A stretch of DNA of 34,945 nucleotides from the NCBI RefSeq assembly GCF_030693485.1, contig NZ_JAUYAN010000202.1:1-34945 (forward strand). Reading direction: 5' to 3'. The notes under the pieces are model-generated. The model did no database searches, was not told the origin of the DNA, and saw only the letters and a program-made list of their open reading frames with translations. A program made the translations under genes and the position numbers. Origin of the DNA: Bradyrhizobium sp. (GTDB lineage: Bacteria; Pseudomonadota; Alphaproteobacteria; Rhizobiales; Xanthobacteraceae). Positions 9,136 to 17,680 of the stretch are shown here, piece after piece (position 1 is the first letter of the stretch; the number at the start of each line of letters is the position of its first letter).

Positions 9136-10650
9136 CTATCCCCACTTCACCTCATGCCGCGCCAGCACTTCGCGCACAGCTTCGACAAGCCTGCCCTCAT
9201 CGACCTCGTATTGCGCCGCGGTCTGCTTCTTCAGATATTCCTCGCGATCCCTGATTTCGCTCAGGCCCGCGCCGAGGATCAGATCCTTGATCTGGATCCT
9301 GCCATTGGCCTTTTCGTCCGAGCCCTGGATGATCACGCACGGCGAATTGCGCCTGTCGGCATATTTGAGCTGATTGCCCATGTTCCTGGGGTTGCCGAGA
9401 TACAGCTCGGCGCGGATGTTGGCGTTGCGCAGGGCCGCGACCATTTTCTGATAGTCGGCGATGCGGTCGCGGTCGAACACGGTGACCACGACGGGACCGG
9501 ACTCCGGCGTGATGTCGAGCTTGCCGAGCATGGTGAGGGCGGCCTGCAGCCGCGACACGCCGATCGAGAAACCGGTCGCCGGCACCGGCTCGCCGCGAAA
9601 GCGCGAGACCAGACCGTCATAACGCCCGCCGCCGCCGACCGAGCCGAACCGCACCGGGCGGCCTTTTTCGTCCTTGGTGTCGAGGAGGAGTTCGACCTCG
9701 AAGACTGGGCCGGTGTAATACTCGAGACCGCGGACGACGGAGCGGTCGATCTTGATCCGGTCAGCGCCATAACCAGCAGTGGCAACGAGACGCTCTATTT
9801 CCTTTAACTCTGAATATCCTTGCTCGAGAATCGTTGGATTGATCTCCGGCGCGTTCGTAGCGACATTAACTTGAATTGTTGGTGGATGAATTTCGACGCC
9901 ACCATCGAATTGCTTCACAACGTATCCGATTTTCTCAGACGACAATCCGGCACCCTTTGTATAGTCGCCGCTCTCGTCCTTGCGCCCTTCGCCAAGCAGT
10001 TGCTTCACGCCATCGACGCCAAGTCGATCCAGCTTATCTATCGCCCTAAGCACCGTCAGCCGGCGTCCCGCATTCTCTTCGCCGCCAAGCCCGATGCTCT
10101 CCATCACCCCATCGAGCACCTTGCGGTTATTCACCTTCACCACATACTGGCCACGCTCGATCCCCAGCGCTTCCATCGTATCTGCCGCCATCATGCACAT
10201 CTCGGCATCCGCCGCAGGCGAGGCGCTGCCCACCGTATCCGCGTCGAACTGCATGAACTGGCGGAAGCGGCCGGGGCCGGGCTTCTCGTTGCGGTAGACG
10301 TAGCCCTCGCGGTAGCTGCGATAGGGTTTCGGCAGCGTGTCGAAATTTTCCGCGACGTAGCGTGCCAGCGGCGCGGTCAAATCGTAGCGCAGCGAGATCC
10401 ACTGCTCGTCGTCGTCCTGGAACGAGAACACGCCCTCATTGGGCCGGTCCTGGTCGGGCAGGAATTTGCCGAGCGCGTCGGTGTATTCCATTGCCGGAGT
10501 TTCCACCGGCTCGAACCCATAGCGTTCATAAACCTCGCGGATTTTGCCGACCATCGCGCGCGTCGCCGCGATCTCGGCGGGGCGGAGATCGGCGAGGCCG
10601 CGCGGCAGGCGGGCGCGGAGTTTTTGCGGTTTCTTGGGTTTTTCGGCCAT
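9136..10650 (-). CDS. hisS: Histidyl-tRNA synthetase
   Basis: Class II aminoacyl-tRNA synthetase that charges tRNA-His; 504 residues. Motifs seen: [17 protein letters not shown], the motif 2 loop [20 protein letters not shown], the histidine-binding segment [30 protein letters not shown] and motif 3 [11 protein letters not shown], then an anticodon-binding domain. Start at 10648-10650 ([10 protein letters not shown]); the frame stays open further upstream only through a repeat region. Residues ~231-290 (9781-9960) are encoded by DNA of about 47% GC, much lower than the flanks. A nested hairpin without T-run lies just after the stop (9100-9127). ilvE is upstream on the same strand. Confidence 0.96.
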   Translation of the reverse strand: MAEKPKKPQKLRARLPRGLADLRPAEIAATRAMVGKIREVYERYGFEPVETPAMEYTDALGKFLPDQDRPNEGVFSFQDDDEQWISLRYDLTAPLARYVAENFDTLPKPYRSYREGYVYRNEKPGPGRFRQFMQFDADTVGSASPAADAEMCMMAADTMEALGIERGQYVVKVNNRKVLDGVMESIGLGGEENAGRRLTVLRAIDKLDRLGVDGVKQLLGEGRKDESGDYTKGAGLSSEKIGYVVKQFDGGVEIHPPTIQVNVATNAPEINPTILEQGYSELKEIERLVATAGYGADRIKIDRSVVRGLEYYTGPVFEVELLLDTKDEKGRPVRFGSVGGGGRYDGLVSRFRGEPVPATGFSIGVSRLQAALTMLGKLDITPESGPVVVTVFDRDRIADYQKMVAALRNANIRAELYLGNPRNMGNQLKYADRRNSPCVIIQGSDEKANGRIQIKDLILGAGLSEIRDREEYLKKQTAAQYEVDEGRLVEAVREVLARHEVKWG

Positions 10651-10702
10651 GGTCGGCGTTGGTACCAGCCGGGATGCAATGCGGCAACCGTGGCTGGCTG
10701 CG

Positions 10703-10864
10703 CTCCCTCTCCCGCGCTTGCGGGGGAGGGCTGGGGTGGGGGCGAGGCTGGGGCCGGTGATTGCGTTCGACGTCCGTTCAGACTGAACCGGCATGATCCC
10801 CGACAGAATGTCTCGCGGAAGCACCCCCTCCCCGGCCCTCCCCCGCAAGCGGGAGAGGGGGAAG
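10703..10864. repeat. Inverted pair of REP-type elements between ilvE and hisS
   Basis: The element CCCTCTCCCGC-GCTTGCGGGGGAGGG followed by CTGGGGTGGGGG (10703-10742) reappears inverted at 10823-10862. This is the paired (BIME/REPIN-like) arrangement. Related pairs lie at 15038-15155 and 30507-30650. Confidence 0.8.
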
Positions 10865-10876
10865 AAAGAGCCCCGC

Positions 10877-12034
10877 TCAAAACACCTTCTTGATCCAGTC
10901 GTGCGGATCGGGCGCGCGGCCGTACTGGATGTCGACCAGTTTCTTGCGCATCCCCATCGCGACCGGGCCGGCGGCGCCGCCACTGATGAGAAAATCGCCG
11001 CTCGCCGAGCACACCTTGCCGATCGGCGAGATCACGGCCGCGGTGCCGCAGGCGAACGCCTCTTTCAATTTGCCGCTGGCAGCGTCGGCGCGCCACTGTT
11101 CGATCGTGTAGGCTTCCTCGCGCACGGGCATGCCGGCATCCTTCGCCAGCGTGATGATCGAATCGCGGGTGATGCCGGGCAGGATGGTGCCGAGCGGCGG
11201 CGTCAAGAGCGAACCGTCGTCGAACACGAAGAAGACGTTCATACCGCCGAGCTCCTCGACATAGCGGCGCTCGACCGCATCGAGGAACACGACCTGATCG
11301 CAACCATGCTCGATCGCCTCGGCCTGCGCGCGCAGGGACGCCGCGTAATTGCCGCCGCATTTGACGGCGCCGGTGCCGCCGATCGCGGCGCGCGTGTAAT
11401 TCTCCGACACCCAGATCGACACCGGCGCGGGGCCGCCTTTGAAATACGAGCCGACCGGCGAGGCGATGACGGCGAAGATGTATTCCGCCGATGGCTTGAC
11501 GCCGAGGAAGACCTCGCTCGCGATCATGAACGGCCGCAAATAGAGACTGCCCTCGCCGCCCGGGATCCAGGCACGGTCGATGCGCACAAGCTGTTCGACC
11601 GCCTCGATGAACACGGCCTCCGGCAGCGGCGCCATCGCCATGCGGTCGGCTGAACTCTGGAAGCGTTTTGCATTGGCGTCGGGGCGGAACAGGTTCACGC
11701 CGCCGTCGTCGCGCTTGTAGGCCTTCAGACCCTCGAAAATCTCCTGCGCGTAATGCAGCACGGCCAGCGCCGGATCGAGCGGGAAATTGGCGCGGGCTTC
11801 GACCCGCGCGCCATGCCAGCCCTTCGCCTGATCGTAGCGGACAATCGCCATGTGATCGGTGAAAACCCGGCCGAAGCCCGGGTCCGCGAGCCTTGCCGCG
11901 CGGTCTTTCTCCGACGTCGGATTCGCCGCAGGCTGGATCTCGAATTTCAAACTCATCCCCTTGCCCGATGTCGGAGCCGGCGCGACGTCCGGCGTCGGCC
12001 TGTCTCTGCGGGCCTGCTCGATCGAAACTGCCAT
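10877..12034 (-). CDS. ilvE: Branched-chain amino acid aminotransferase
   Basis: PLP enzyme (fold type IV) that makes or degrades leucine, isoleucine and valine by exchange with 2-oxoglutarate; 385 residues. The Schiff-base lysine is K225 in [12 protein letters not shown]. Other family landmarks are [26 protein letters not shown] and [13 protein letters not shown]. Start at 12032-12034 is preferred for its GGGAGAA ribosome site; a later ATG at 11954-11956 (MSLKFEIQP) matches the usual start of shorter homologues and is a real alternative. Divergent from the MarR gene and followed on the same strand by hisS. Confidence 0.95.
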   Translation of the reverse strand: MAVSIEQARRDRPTPDVAPAPTSGKGMSLKFEIQPAANPTSEKDRAARLADPGFGRVFTDHMAIVRYDQAKGWHGARVEARANFPLDPALAVLHYAQEIFEGLKAYKRDDGGVNLFRPDANAKRFQSSADRMAMAPLPEAVFIEAVEQLVRIDRAWIPGGEGSLYLRPFMIASEVFLGVKPSAEYIFAVIASPVGSYFKGGPAPVSIWVSENYTRAAIGGTGAVKCGGNYAASLRAQAEAIEHGCDQVVFLDAVERRYVEELGGMNVFFVFDDGSLLTPPLGTILPGITRDSIITLAKDAGMPVREEAYTIEQWRADAASGKLKEAFACGTAAVISPIGKVCSASGDFLISGGAAGPVAMGMRKKLVDIQYGRAPDPHDWIKKVF

Positions 12035-12352
12035 GGACGTTCTCCCGGATTGACGCTGTTCTTGCGCTGACACCGCAGCGCGGTTGGTTACGCCTGGCTT
12101 TCCCCTCCCGACCCCAAGGCCGGTTGCCACGCCGGCACGTCCTTAGGACACGCTTTTGTGGAAGGCGGAAGTCCAGTATGTTTGTCGAAATGCCGCTCGA
12201 CAATCGCACGGTGAACAAATCAGCAGCCTTGTTCGAACTCGGCCGCCACTTCAGGCCTTCAGAGGCCTTTTTGGAACTGTACCGCGTTCAACACGACTTA
12301 ATGTTTCGTCGCGGCTGACAGTTTTGTAACATTGAACCCAAGATACGTCAAT
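12035..12352. other. Divergent intergenic region ilvE / marR
   Basis: No gene seen in these ~320 bp. It must hold the promoters of both genes. It contains an inverted repeat GAACAA-N10-TTGTTC (12213-12234), whose right arm runs into the palindrome GTTCGAAC (12231-12238); this could be an operator for the adjacent MarR protein. Confidence 0.5.
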
Positions 12353-12913
12353 ATGGCTGACATAAATTTTTCAACATCCTCCCCCGACCCTGATTCCAGG
12401 CCGGGCGCAGCGCGTTCCCCGGCCCCGGGCCAGACCAACTTGCGCTGGGATATCATCGAGTTGCTGTTCTTCGCCTACCGCGATTTCGTCGGCGACGCCG
12501 ACACCGAACTGGAGGCGTTCGGATTCGGGCGGGCGCATCACCGGGTGCTGCATTTCGTCCACCGTTATCCCGGCCTCAAGGTTGCCGATCTGCTGAACGT
12601 GTTGCGCATCACCAAGCAGTCGCTGGGACGGGTGCTGAAGCAGTTGCTCGACGAAGACTACATCGTGCAGCGCACCGGCAACAACGACCGGCGGCAGCGC
12701 CTGTTGTACGCCACTGCCAAGGGCGAGGCGCTGGTGGGCAAGCTCGCGGGCCTGCAGACCGACCGGATCAACCACGCACTGTCGGGTATCGCGCCCGATG
12801 GCGTGGAAACCGTCCGCCATTTCCTGCGCGCGATGATCGATCACGACGATCCCGACAAGGTGCTGGCGACCATTCTCGAAGCCGGCGGCGCAACCGCAAA
12901 GGATAAAGCGTGA
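12353..12913 (+). CDS. MarR-family transcriptional regulator
   Basis: Winged-helix repressor-type protein, 186 residues from ATG 12353 (MADINFSTSSPDPD). An upstream in-frame TTG at 12332 is less likely. A disordered Ser/Pro-rich N-terminus (~30 residues) precedes the MarR fold: helix FFAYRDFVGDADTELEAFGF, recognition segment LLNVLRITKQSLGRVLKQLL, and the wing DYIVQRTGNNDRRQRLLYAT, whose DRR is the family hallmark. Its stop overlaps the GTG start of the response regulator, so the three downstream genes form one operon. Ligand and targets are not evident. It may regulate itself or ilvE through the dyad at 12213-12234. Confidence 0.9.
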   Translation: MADINFSTSSPDPDSRPGAARSPAPGQTNLRWDIIELLFFAYRDFVGDADTELEAFGFGRAHHRVLHFVHRYPGLKVADLLNVLRITKQSLGRVLKQLLDEDYIVQRTGNNDRRQRLLYATAKGEALVGKLAGLQTDRINHALSGIAPDGVETVRHFLRAMIDHDDPDKVLATILEAGGATAKDKA

Positions 12914-13632
12914 TCCAGCCTGCGACCCTCGCGCGGACCCCGCCGCAACCGGCCGACGACGCCCCGCATCTGCTGCTGGTCGATGACGACCGCCGCATCC
13001 GCGATCTGCTGTCGCGCTTTCTCTGCGGCGAAGGCTACCGCGTCACCACCGCGGCGAGCGCCTCCGACGCCCGCGCCAAGCTGCTTGGCCTGCATTTCGA
13101 TCTCCTGATCCTCGACGTCATGATGCCGGGCGAGACCGGGTTCGATCTCGCCCGCTTCATCCGCGCCTCGTCCTCGGTGCCGATCATCATGCTGACGGCG
13201 CGTCACGAGGCCGAGGCCCGCATCGAGGGCCTGCAGATCGGCGCCGACGATTACGTGGCAAAGCCGTTCGAGCCGCGTGAACTGGTGTTGAGGATCGGCA
13301 ATATCCTGAAGCGCACCGCGCCGCCGCCGGTGGAGACGCTGGAGCAGATCGCGTTCGGGCCCTATGTCTATCATCTCGACCGCGGCGAACTGCGCCTGGG
13401 CGAGGAGACCATCCATCTCACCGACCGCGAGCGCGAGATGCTGCGGATTCTCGCGGTGGCGCCTGGCGAGACCGTGCCGCGCAGCGCGCTCACCGGCGAC
13501 GGCTCCGTCAACGAGCGCGCGGTCGACGTGCAGATCAACCGCCTGCGGCGCAAGATCGAGAGAGATCCCGCCAATCCCCTGTTCCTGCAGGCGGTGCGCG
13601 GCGTCGGCTATCGCCTGGTCGCCTCGCCTTGA
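12910..13632 (+). CDS. OmpR-family response regulator
   Basis: Two-domain regulator, 240 residues. The receiver (about 20-135) has the acidic pair in LLLVDDDRRI, the phospho-acceptor Asp in LLILDVMMPGETG, the Thr in IIMLTARHEAE and the Lys in YVAKPFEPREL. The C-terminal winged helix (about 145-240) has LTDREREMLRIL and ERAVDVQINRLRRKIE...VRGVGYRLV, as in OmpR/PhoB. GTG start at 12910 overlaps the marR stop (GTGA). The partner kinase begins 10 bp after the stop. Signal and regulon cannot be read from the sequence. Confidence 0.94.
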   Translation: MIQPATLARTPPQPADDAPHLLLVDDDRRIRDLLSRFLCGEGYRVTTAASASDARAKLLGLHFDLLILDVMMPGETGFDLARFIRASSSVPIIMLTARHEAEARIEGLQIGADDYVAKPFEPRELVLRIGNILKRTAPPPVETLEQIAFGPYVYHLDRGELRLGEETIHLTDREREMLRILAVAPGETVPRSALTGDGSVNERAVDVQINRLRRKIERDPANPLFLQAVRGVGYRLVASP

Positions 13633-13642
13633 GCAAACCCGT

Positions 13643-15031
13643 ATGAGCACGCTCGACACCGGCCTCACGTTGATCCGCAGCGCCGCCGGGCGCGTCTCCG
13701 CATCCAATCGCTGGATGGGCAACGCGTTCAAGAGCTGGATGCCGACCGGGCTCTATGCCCGCGCGCTCTTGATCATGATCGTGCCGATGGTGGTGCTGCA
13801 GTCGGTGGTGGCATTCGTGTTCATGGAGCGGCACTGGAATACGGTGACGCGGCGGCTGTCCGCCGCCGTGGTGGCCGACGTCGCCACCCTGATCGACGTC
13901 TACAAGGTCTATCCCCAGGACAAGGACCGCGCGCAGCTGCGGCGCATCGCCCAGCAGCGGCTCGGACTGGTGGTGGATTTTCTGCCCGTCGGCGACCTGC
14001 CGCCGCCGGGTCCGAAACCGTTCTTCTCGCTGCTCGACCAGACGCTGTCGGTGCAACTCGGCCGCCAGATTGCGCGACCGTTCTGGATCGATACCGTTGG
14101 CCGCTCCAATCTGGTGGAAATCCGCATCCAGCTCGACGACGCCGTGATGCGGGTGTTCGCGCAGCGCAGCGCCGCCTATGCGTCGAACTCGGAAATCTTC
14201 ATCTTCTGGATGCTGGGGACCTCGTCGATCCTGCTGATCGTCATGGTGCTGTTCCTGCGCAACCAGATCAAGCCGATCCTGCGGCTGGCCGACGCCGCGG
14301 AAAGTTTCGGCAAGGGCCGCGAGGCGCCGAACTTCCGTCCCCGCGGCGCGCGCGAAGTGCGGCGCGCGGCGCACGCCTTCCTCGAGATGAAGGCGCGTAT
14401 CGAGCGCTCGATCGAACAGCGCACCGCGATGCTGGCCGGCGTCAGTCACGATCTGCGCACCATCCTCACCCGCTTCAAGCTGGAACTGGCGCTGATCGGC
14501 GACAGCCCCGAGGTCGACGGCATGCGCAAGGACGTCGACGAGATGGCCGGCATGCTGGAGGCCTATCTGGCGTTCGCGCGCGGCGACAGCGGCGAGCATG
14601 CGCAGCCGACCGACATGTCGCTGGCGCTGGAAGAACTGCGCAGCGACGCCGAGCGCAACGGCCATGCCGCGACCGTGACCTTCCACGGCCTGCCTGTGGT
14701 GACCGTGAAGCCGGCGTCGTTCAAGCGCTGCCTCGCCAACCTCGTTTCCAACGCCGCGCGGCACGCCAACGCGATTGCGATCACCGGCCACCGCGACCAC
14801 CGCTACCTCACGGTGACGATCGACGACGACGGCCCGGGCATTCCGGTCGAGATGCGCGAGGAAGTGTTCAAGCCGTTCCTGCGGCTCGACGACGCCCGCA
14901 ACCAGGACGAAGGCGGCACCGGTCTGGGGCTGGCGATCGCCCGCGACATCGCCCGCTCGCATGGCGGCGACATCACCCTCGGCGACAGCCCGATGGGCGG
15001 GTTGCGGGCCGCGGTGCGGATACCGGTGTAG
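13643..15031 (+). CDS. Membrane sensor histidine kinase (EnvZ-like)
   Basis: 462 residues. Transmembrane helix 1 lies at about residues 35-60 (LYARALLIMIVPMVVLQSVV), a periplasmic domain of ~120 residues follows, and helix 2 is FIFWMLGTSSILLIVMVLFL. Then come a HAMP-like linker (IKPILRLADAAESFGKG), the H-box GVSHDLRTILTRFKLEL with the phospho-His, the N-box NLVSNAARHA, and the ATP-lid motifs DDDGPGIP and GGTGLGLAIARD. This is the order of EnvZ-class kinases. It follows the OmpR-type regulator closely, so they are a cognate pair. The sensed signal is unknown. Confidence 0.94.
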   Translation: MSTLDTGLTLIRSAAGRVSASNRWMGNAFKSWMPTGLYARALLIMIVPMVVLQSVVAFVFMERHWNTVTRRLSAAVVADVATLIDVYKVYPQDKDRAQLRRIAQQRLGLVVDFLPVGDLPPPGPKPFFSLLDQTLSVQLGRQIARPFWIDTVGRSNLVEIRIQLDDAVMRVFAQRSAAYASNSEIFIFWMLGTSSILLIVMVLFLRNQIKPILRLADAAESFGKGREAPNFRPRGAREVRRAAHAFLEMKARIERSIEQRTAMLAGVSHDLRTILTRFKLELALIGDSPEVDGMRKDVDEMAGMLEAYLAFARGDSGEHAQPTDMSLALEELRSDAERNGHAATVTFHGLPVVTVKPASFKRCLANLVSNAARHANAIAITGHRDHRYLTVTIDDDGPGIPVEMREEVFKPFLRLDDARNQDEGGTGLGLAIARDIARSHGGDITLGDSPMGGLRAAVRIPV

Positions 15032-15037
15032 TGATTT

Positions 15038-15155
15038 CTTCTCCCTCTCCCGCTTGCGGGGGAGGGCTGGGGTGGGGGCCTCTCACACTCGGACGCGGAT
15101 GTAGCCCCCACCCGCGCGCAAAGCGCGCGACCTCCCCCGCAAGCGGGAGAGGTAA
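15038..15155. repeat. Inverted pair of REP-type elements between convergent genes
   Basis: CTCCCTCTCCCGCTTGCGGG with GGAGGGCTGGGGTGGGGG (from 15041) is mirrored by CCTCCCCCGCAAGCGGGAGA at 15131-15150; a GCGCGCAAAGCGCGC hairpin lies in the right half. It fills the gap between the kinase gene and the DUF3617 gene, which converge, and could end transcription from both sides. Confidence 0.8.
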
Positions 15156-15163
15156 GAAAAGGG

Positions 15164-15709
15164 CTACTTCGCCGCCGGCTTCGGCATCAGGCCCTTGAGC
15201 TTTTCCATGTCCTTGATGTTCATCTTGACGCCACCGGGCATCATGATGTCGCCGGGCTTCTGGTCGGCCTTGCAGGCGCCCAGCCACTTCGCTTCGATCG
15301 TCGAGGTGCTGTCGCGCGGCATGCCGGGCGGACCGCCCTGGCTCTGCGAGGTGGCCTTGACGGTGTAGGCGGAATTGAAGTCGCCTGTTATCTCGGAATG
15401 CGAGGTCATGGTCACACCCGCGACGTTGCAGACGGAATCGGTGACGTAGCCGGTCGCGGTCTTCCGGATGTCGTTCTTCGAACACATATCCTTCGCTGCC
15501 GGTGAGAACGACGAACTCATCGCCCTGTCGGTGCTCTCGTCGGTGCAGTGCTGCATCGTCATTTCGGGCACCGGCCCGCCGGTCCGCAGCATTTTCATTT
15601 CCCAGAGGCCCGGCTTGCGCACCGGCAGTTCGACCGCAACGGCCTCGGGCACCAGGACGACGACCAACAGACAAGCGCCCAAAGCGAATGAAACCAGCTG
15701 TCGCATCAT
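15164..15709 (-). CDS. Exported DUF3617-family protein
   Basis: 181 residues with a clear signal peptide (MMRQLVSFALGACLLVVVLV, cleavage probably after AVA). The mature part begins with LPVRKPGLWEMKM, the characteristic opening of DUF3617 proteins, followed by CTDESTD and four Cys residues probably forming disulfides (QHC, DMC, SVC, GAC). Function of the family is unknown. Start at 15707-15709 follows GGGAGTG; the next ATG (15706) is equally spaced. It is 62 bp downstream of another exported-protein gene on the same strand. Confidence 0.82.
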   Translation of the reverse strand: MMRQLVSFALGACLLVVVLVPEAVAVELPVRKPGLWEMKMLRTGGPVPEMTMQHCTDESTDRAMSSSFSPAAKDMCSKNDIRKTATGYVTDSVCNVAGVTMTSHSEITGDFNSAYTVKATSQSQGGPPGMPRDSTSTIEAKWLGACKADQKPGDIMMPGGVKMNIKDMEKLKGLMPKPAAK

Positions 15710-15771
15710 GCTGCGCACTCCCGGCAAATTACTTCCGTCAGATCGCCTTCGTCGAATCGGGAGGGTCCGGC

Positions 15772-16059
15772 TCAATAACGGGCGCGCAGGGCCCCGTCCG
15801 CCCGGTAATACGGCACCCAGCGGCAGGCGAACGAGATGTAGCCGCCCTCATAGGCCTGCACACCCAGGAATTTCACCACCTTGCCGTAACCCGCGCAGTG
15901 ATCGATCGCCATCGCCCGGATATCGGTCTGCGACGCCAGCGCATAGGCGATGATGCCGCCGGTATCGTTGCCCTTGAACGGCGGCACCCATTGGGCCTGC
16001 GCCGGCGCGCTCGCCAGCATTCCCATCGCAACCAGGCTCGCAGCCCCAATCATTCGCAT
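15772..16059 (-). CDS. Small exported protein, unrecognised
   Basis: 95 residues with a signal peptide (MRMIGAASLVAMGMLASAPA, cleavage near AQA-QW), leaving a mature protein of about 73 residues. Two Cys (DHCAGYG, SFACRWVP) could form one disulfide. Notable segments are FKGNDTGGIIAYALASQTD and VQAYEGGYISF. I do not recognise a family. ATG at 16057-16059 is preferred because GGAG stands 6 bases before it; an upstream ATG at 16069-16071 is in frame. Same strand as the DUF3617 gene, divergent from the exported-protein gene at 16224. Confidence 0.7.
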   Translation of the reverse strand: MRMIGAASLVAMGMLASAPAQAQWVPPFKGNDTGGIIAYALASQTDIRAMAIDHCAGYGKVVKFLGVQAYEGGYISFACRWVPYYRADGALRARY

Positions 16060-16223
16060 CGCAGACTCCATTTGGCTGATGACACCTTACGGCGCATCGG
16101 CCGCCGTGAAAAGAACGGCTGATGGCCGCCAGCCGGGTTATCGGCAGGTGTTGCCGCGTTGCACTTGACCTCATGCGGGCTTCGCGGCACCGTCCCCGGC
16201 GTTGGAACACCGGCGGATTTCCC

Positions 16224-16694
16224 ATGCGTGACTTCATCACCTCCCTGAAACGACCCGCGATCGGCGCCGCACTCGGCGTTTTTCTGGGCCTGTTGGCATT
16301 TGGACAGGCTGCGCAAGCCGCCAATCCGCTGGAGCTGAATTTCGGGTTGTTCGGTCCGCGCTATGACGGCCGGGTCAAGCAGTGCGAAGCCGCGCTCGGC
16401 ACCATCACCAACCAGTTCTGGGAGAAGGAAAGCAGCTTCTGGAATTCCTCGCTCAAGATCACCGCCTATGGCCGGATCCACGAAACCGCCTTCCGGCCCT
16501 GGCAGTCCGACAACATTCCGCGCCGCTATTGCAGCGCCGACGTGATGCTGAGCGACGGCAAGATGCGCCAGGTGCACTATTCGATCATCGAGGACGGCGG
16601 TTTTGCCGGCTTCGGCCAGGGCGTGGAATGGTGCGTGACCGGGCTCGACCGCAACTGGGCCTATAATCCCGGCTGCAAGGCCGCCAGGCCTTGA
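16224..16694 (+). CDS. Exported protein, unrecognised, four-cysteine
   Basis: 156 residues. A signal peptide covers about residues 1-33 (hydrophobic core IGAALGVFLGLLAFG, cleavage after AQA before ANPLELNFG). The mature part has four Cys (VKQCEAAL, RRYCSADV, VEWCVTGL, PGCKAARP) and aromatic-rich segments such as NQFWEKESSFWNSS. I do not know the family; such proteins are common and uncharacterised in Bradyrhizobium-like genomes. Start at 16224 has GGCGGA upstream and places the signal peptide correctly; the open frame extends further 5' without support. The RNase T2 gene follows after 194 bp. Confidence 0.75.
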   Translation: MRDFITSLKRPAIGAALGVFLGLLAFGQAAQAANPLELNFGLFGPRYDGRVKQCEAALGTITNQFWEKESSFWNSSLKITAYGRIHETAFRPWQSDNIPRRYCSADVMLSDGKMRQVHYSIIEDGGFAGFGQGVEWCVTGLDRNWAYNPGCKAARP

Positions 16695-16830
16695 ATTGCG
16701 CCTTGGGGTGCCGGACCGCAGCGGCACGGCTGCGGCGGCCGGATCCTACTGTACATGGGGTTGTTTTCGAGATTTTTGCCCGACCCCTCCCGAGGGACGC
16801 CATGACGCCGTCGGCTTCCGCGTTTTGTTC

Positions 16831-16858
16831 TTGAAATGTTCTGTTTTTCTGCTACGCT
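16831..16858 (+). promoter_or_regulatory. Candidate sigma-70 promoter of the RNase T2 gene
   Basis: TTGAAA (16831-16836), 16-bp T-rich spacer, TACGCT (16853-16858), about 30 bp before the ATG at 16889. It stands out as AT-richer than its surroundings. Not tested. Confidence 0.4.
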
Positions 16859-16888
16859 CCCGAGCGGTCCAGGGTTAGGGGCTTTGTC

Positions 16889-17593
16889 ATGTCGCTTTTT
16901 TCACGGGTCTGGATTTCGCGGATTGTGATTTCCGTGAGCCTGTTTGCCGCAGCCGCGCTGACGGGGTTGGCCGGGACCGCCACGGCGCAGGATCGCCGGC
17001 AGAATGCCCCCGGCGAGTTCGATTTTTACGTGCTGGCGCTGTCGTGGTCGCCGTCCTACTGCGAGGAAGCGGCGGAACGCGGCAACAACGGACGTTCGCA
17101 GCAGATCCAGTGCGGCCGGCCCTATTCCTTCGTGGTTCACGGCCTGTGGCCGCAATATGAGCGCGGCTTTCCCAATTATTGCCAGCGGCCGTCGCCGCGG
17201 CTCGATCGCAATATCATGACGTCGATGCTGGACCTGATGCCGGCGCCCGGACTGATCTTTGCCGAATGGGACAAGCACGGCACCTGCTCCGGGCTCAGCG
17301 CCCGGGCCTATTTCGAGACCACGCGCAAGGCGCGGGCCGCTGTGAAGATTCCTCCGGAATATCTCGAATTGTCATCGGAAAAGATACTCGCACCGGCCGC
17401 GATCGAGGAGGCCTTCATCAAGGTCAACCCAGGCCTGAGCGCCTCGGCGATCTCGGTGGTCTGCGGCAGGAAACGGCTCAGCGAAGTGCGCATCTGCATG
17501 AGCAAGGACCTCCAGTTCCGCGCCTGCGAGGAAACCGACCGCCGTGCCTGCCGCCGCGACGAGGTGGTGATGCCGCCGATGCGGGGGACCTGA
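16889..17593 (+). CDS. Secreted ribonuclease T2
   Basis: Broad-specificity endoribonuclease acting outside the cytoplasm, making 2',3'-cyclic phosphate products. The 234-residue precursor has a signal peptide (IVISVSLFAAAALTGLAG, cleavage near ATA-QD). Both catalytic sites are intact: CAS I in SFVVHGLWPQYERG and CAS II in FAEWDKHGTCSG, each supplying a catalytic His. The start LALSWSPSYCEE is also family-typical, and eight or more Cys point to disulfides and export. Start 16889 follows AGGGG. Likely to scavenge RNA for phosphate or nucleotides, by analogy with other bacterial T2 enzymes. It has no immunity-gene neighbour, so I do not call it a toxin. Confidence 0.93.
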   Translation: MSLFSRVWISRIVISVSLFAAAALTGLAGTATAQDRRQNAPGEFDFYVLALSWSPSYCEEAAERGNNGRSQQIQCGRPYSFVVHGLWPQYERGFPNYCQRPSPRLDRNIMTSMLDLMPAPGLIFAEWDKHGTCSGLSARAYFETTRKARAAVKIPPEYLELSSEKILAPAAIEEAFIKVNPGLSASAISVVCGRKRLSEVRICMSKDLQFRACEETDRRACRRDEVVMPPMRGT

Positions 17594-17601
17594 AGGGATA
17601 T

Positions 17602-17641
17602 GTCGTTCCGGGGCGATGCGAAGCATCGAAGCCGGAATGAC
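17602..17641. repeat. Short relative of the cloverleaf palindrome
   Basis: Outer arms GTCGTTCCGG / CCGGAATGAC (one wobble) enclose a single perfect hairpin CGATGC-GAA-GCATCG-type core at 17614-17628. It matches the first and last parts of 118-198 with the two middle arms missing. It lies between the RNase T2 gene and rlmJ. Confidence 0.75.
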
Positions 17642-17680
17642 CTTGGTTACTTTCGTCGCCTGATGTCGTAACCCTCCCCC

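Noticed and set aside
10377..12218. Minus-strand open frame spanning ilvE and hisS in another frame (613 codons)
   Set aside because: Arg-rich out-of-frame reading of ilvE that continues through the repeat region; not a protein-like sequence.
16889..17593. RNase T2 as a secreted antibacterial toxin
   Set aside because: No immunity gene, no toxin-delivery domain and an ordinary Sec signal peptide; scavenging enzyme is the simpler reading.
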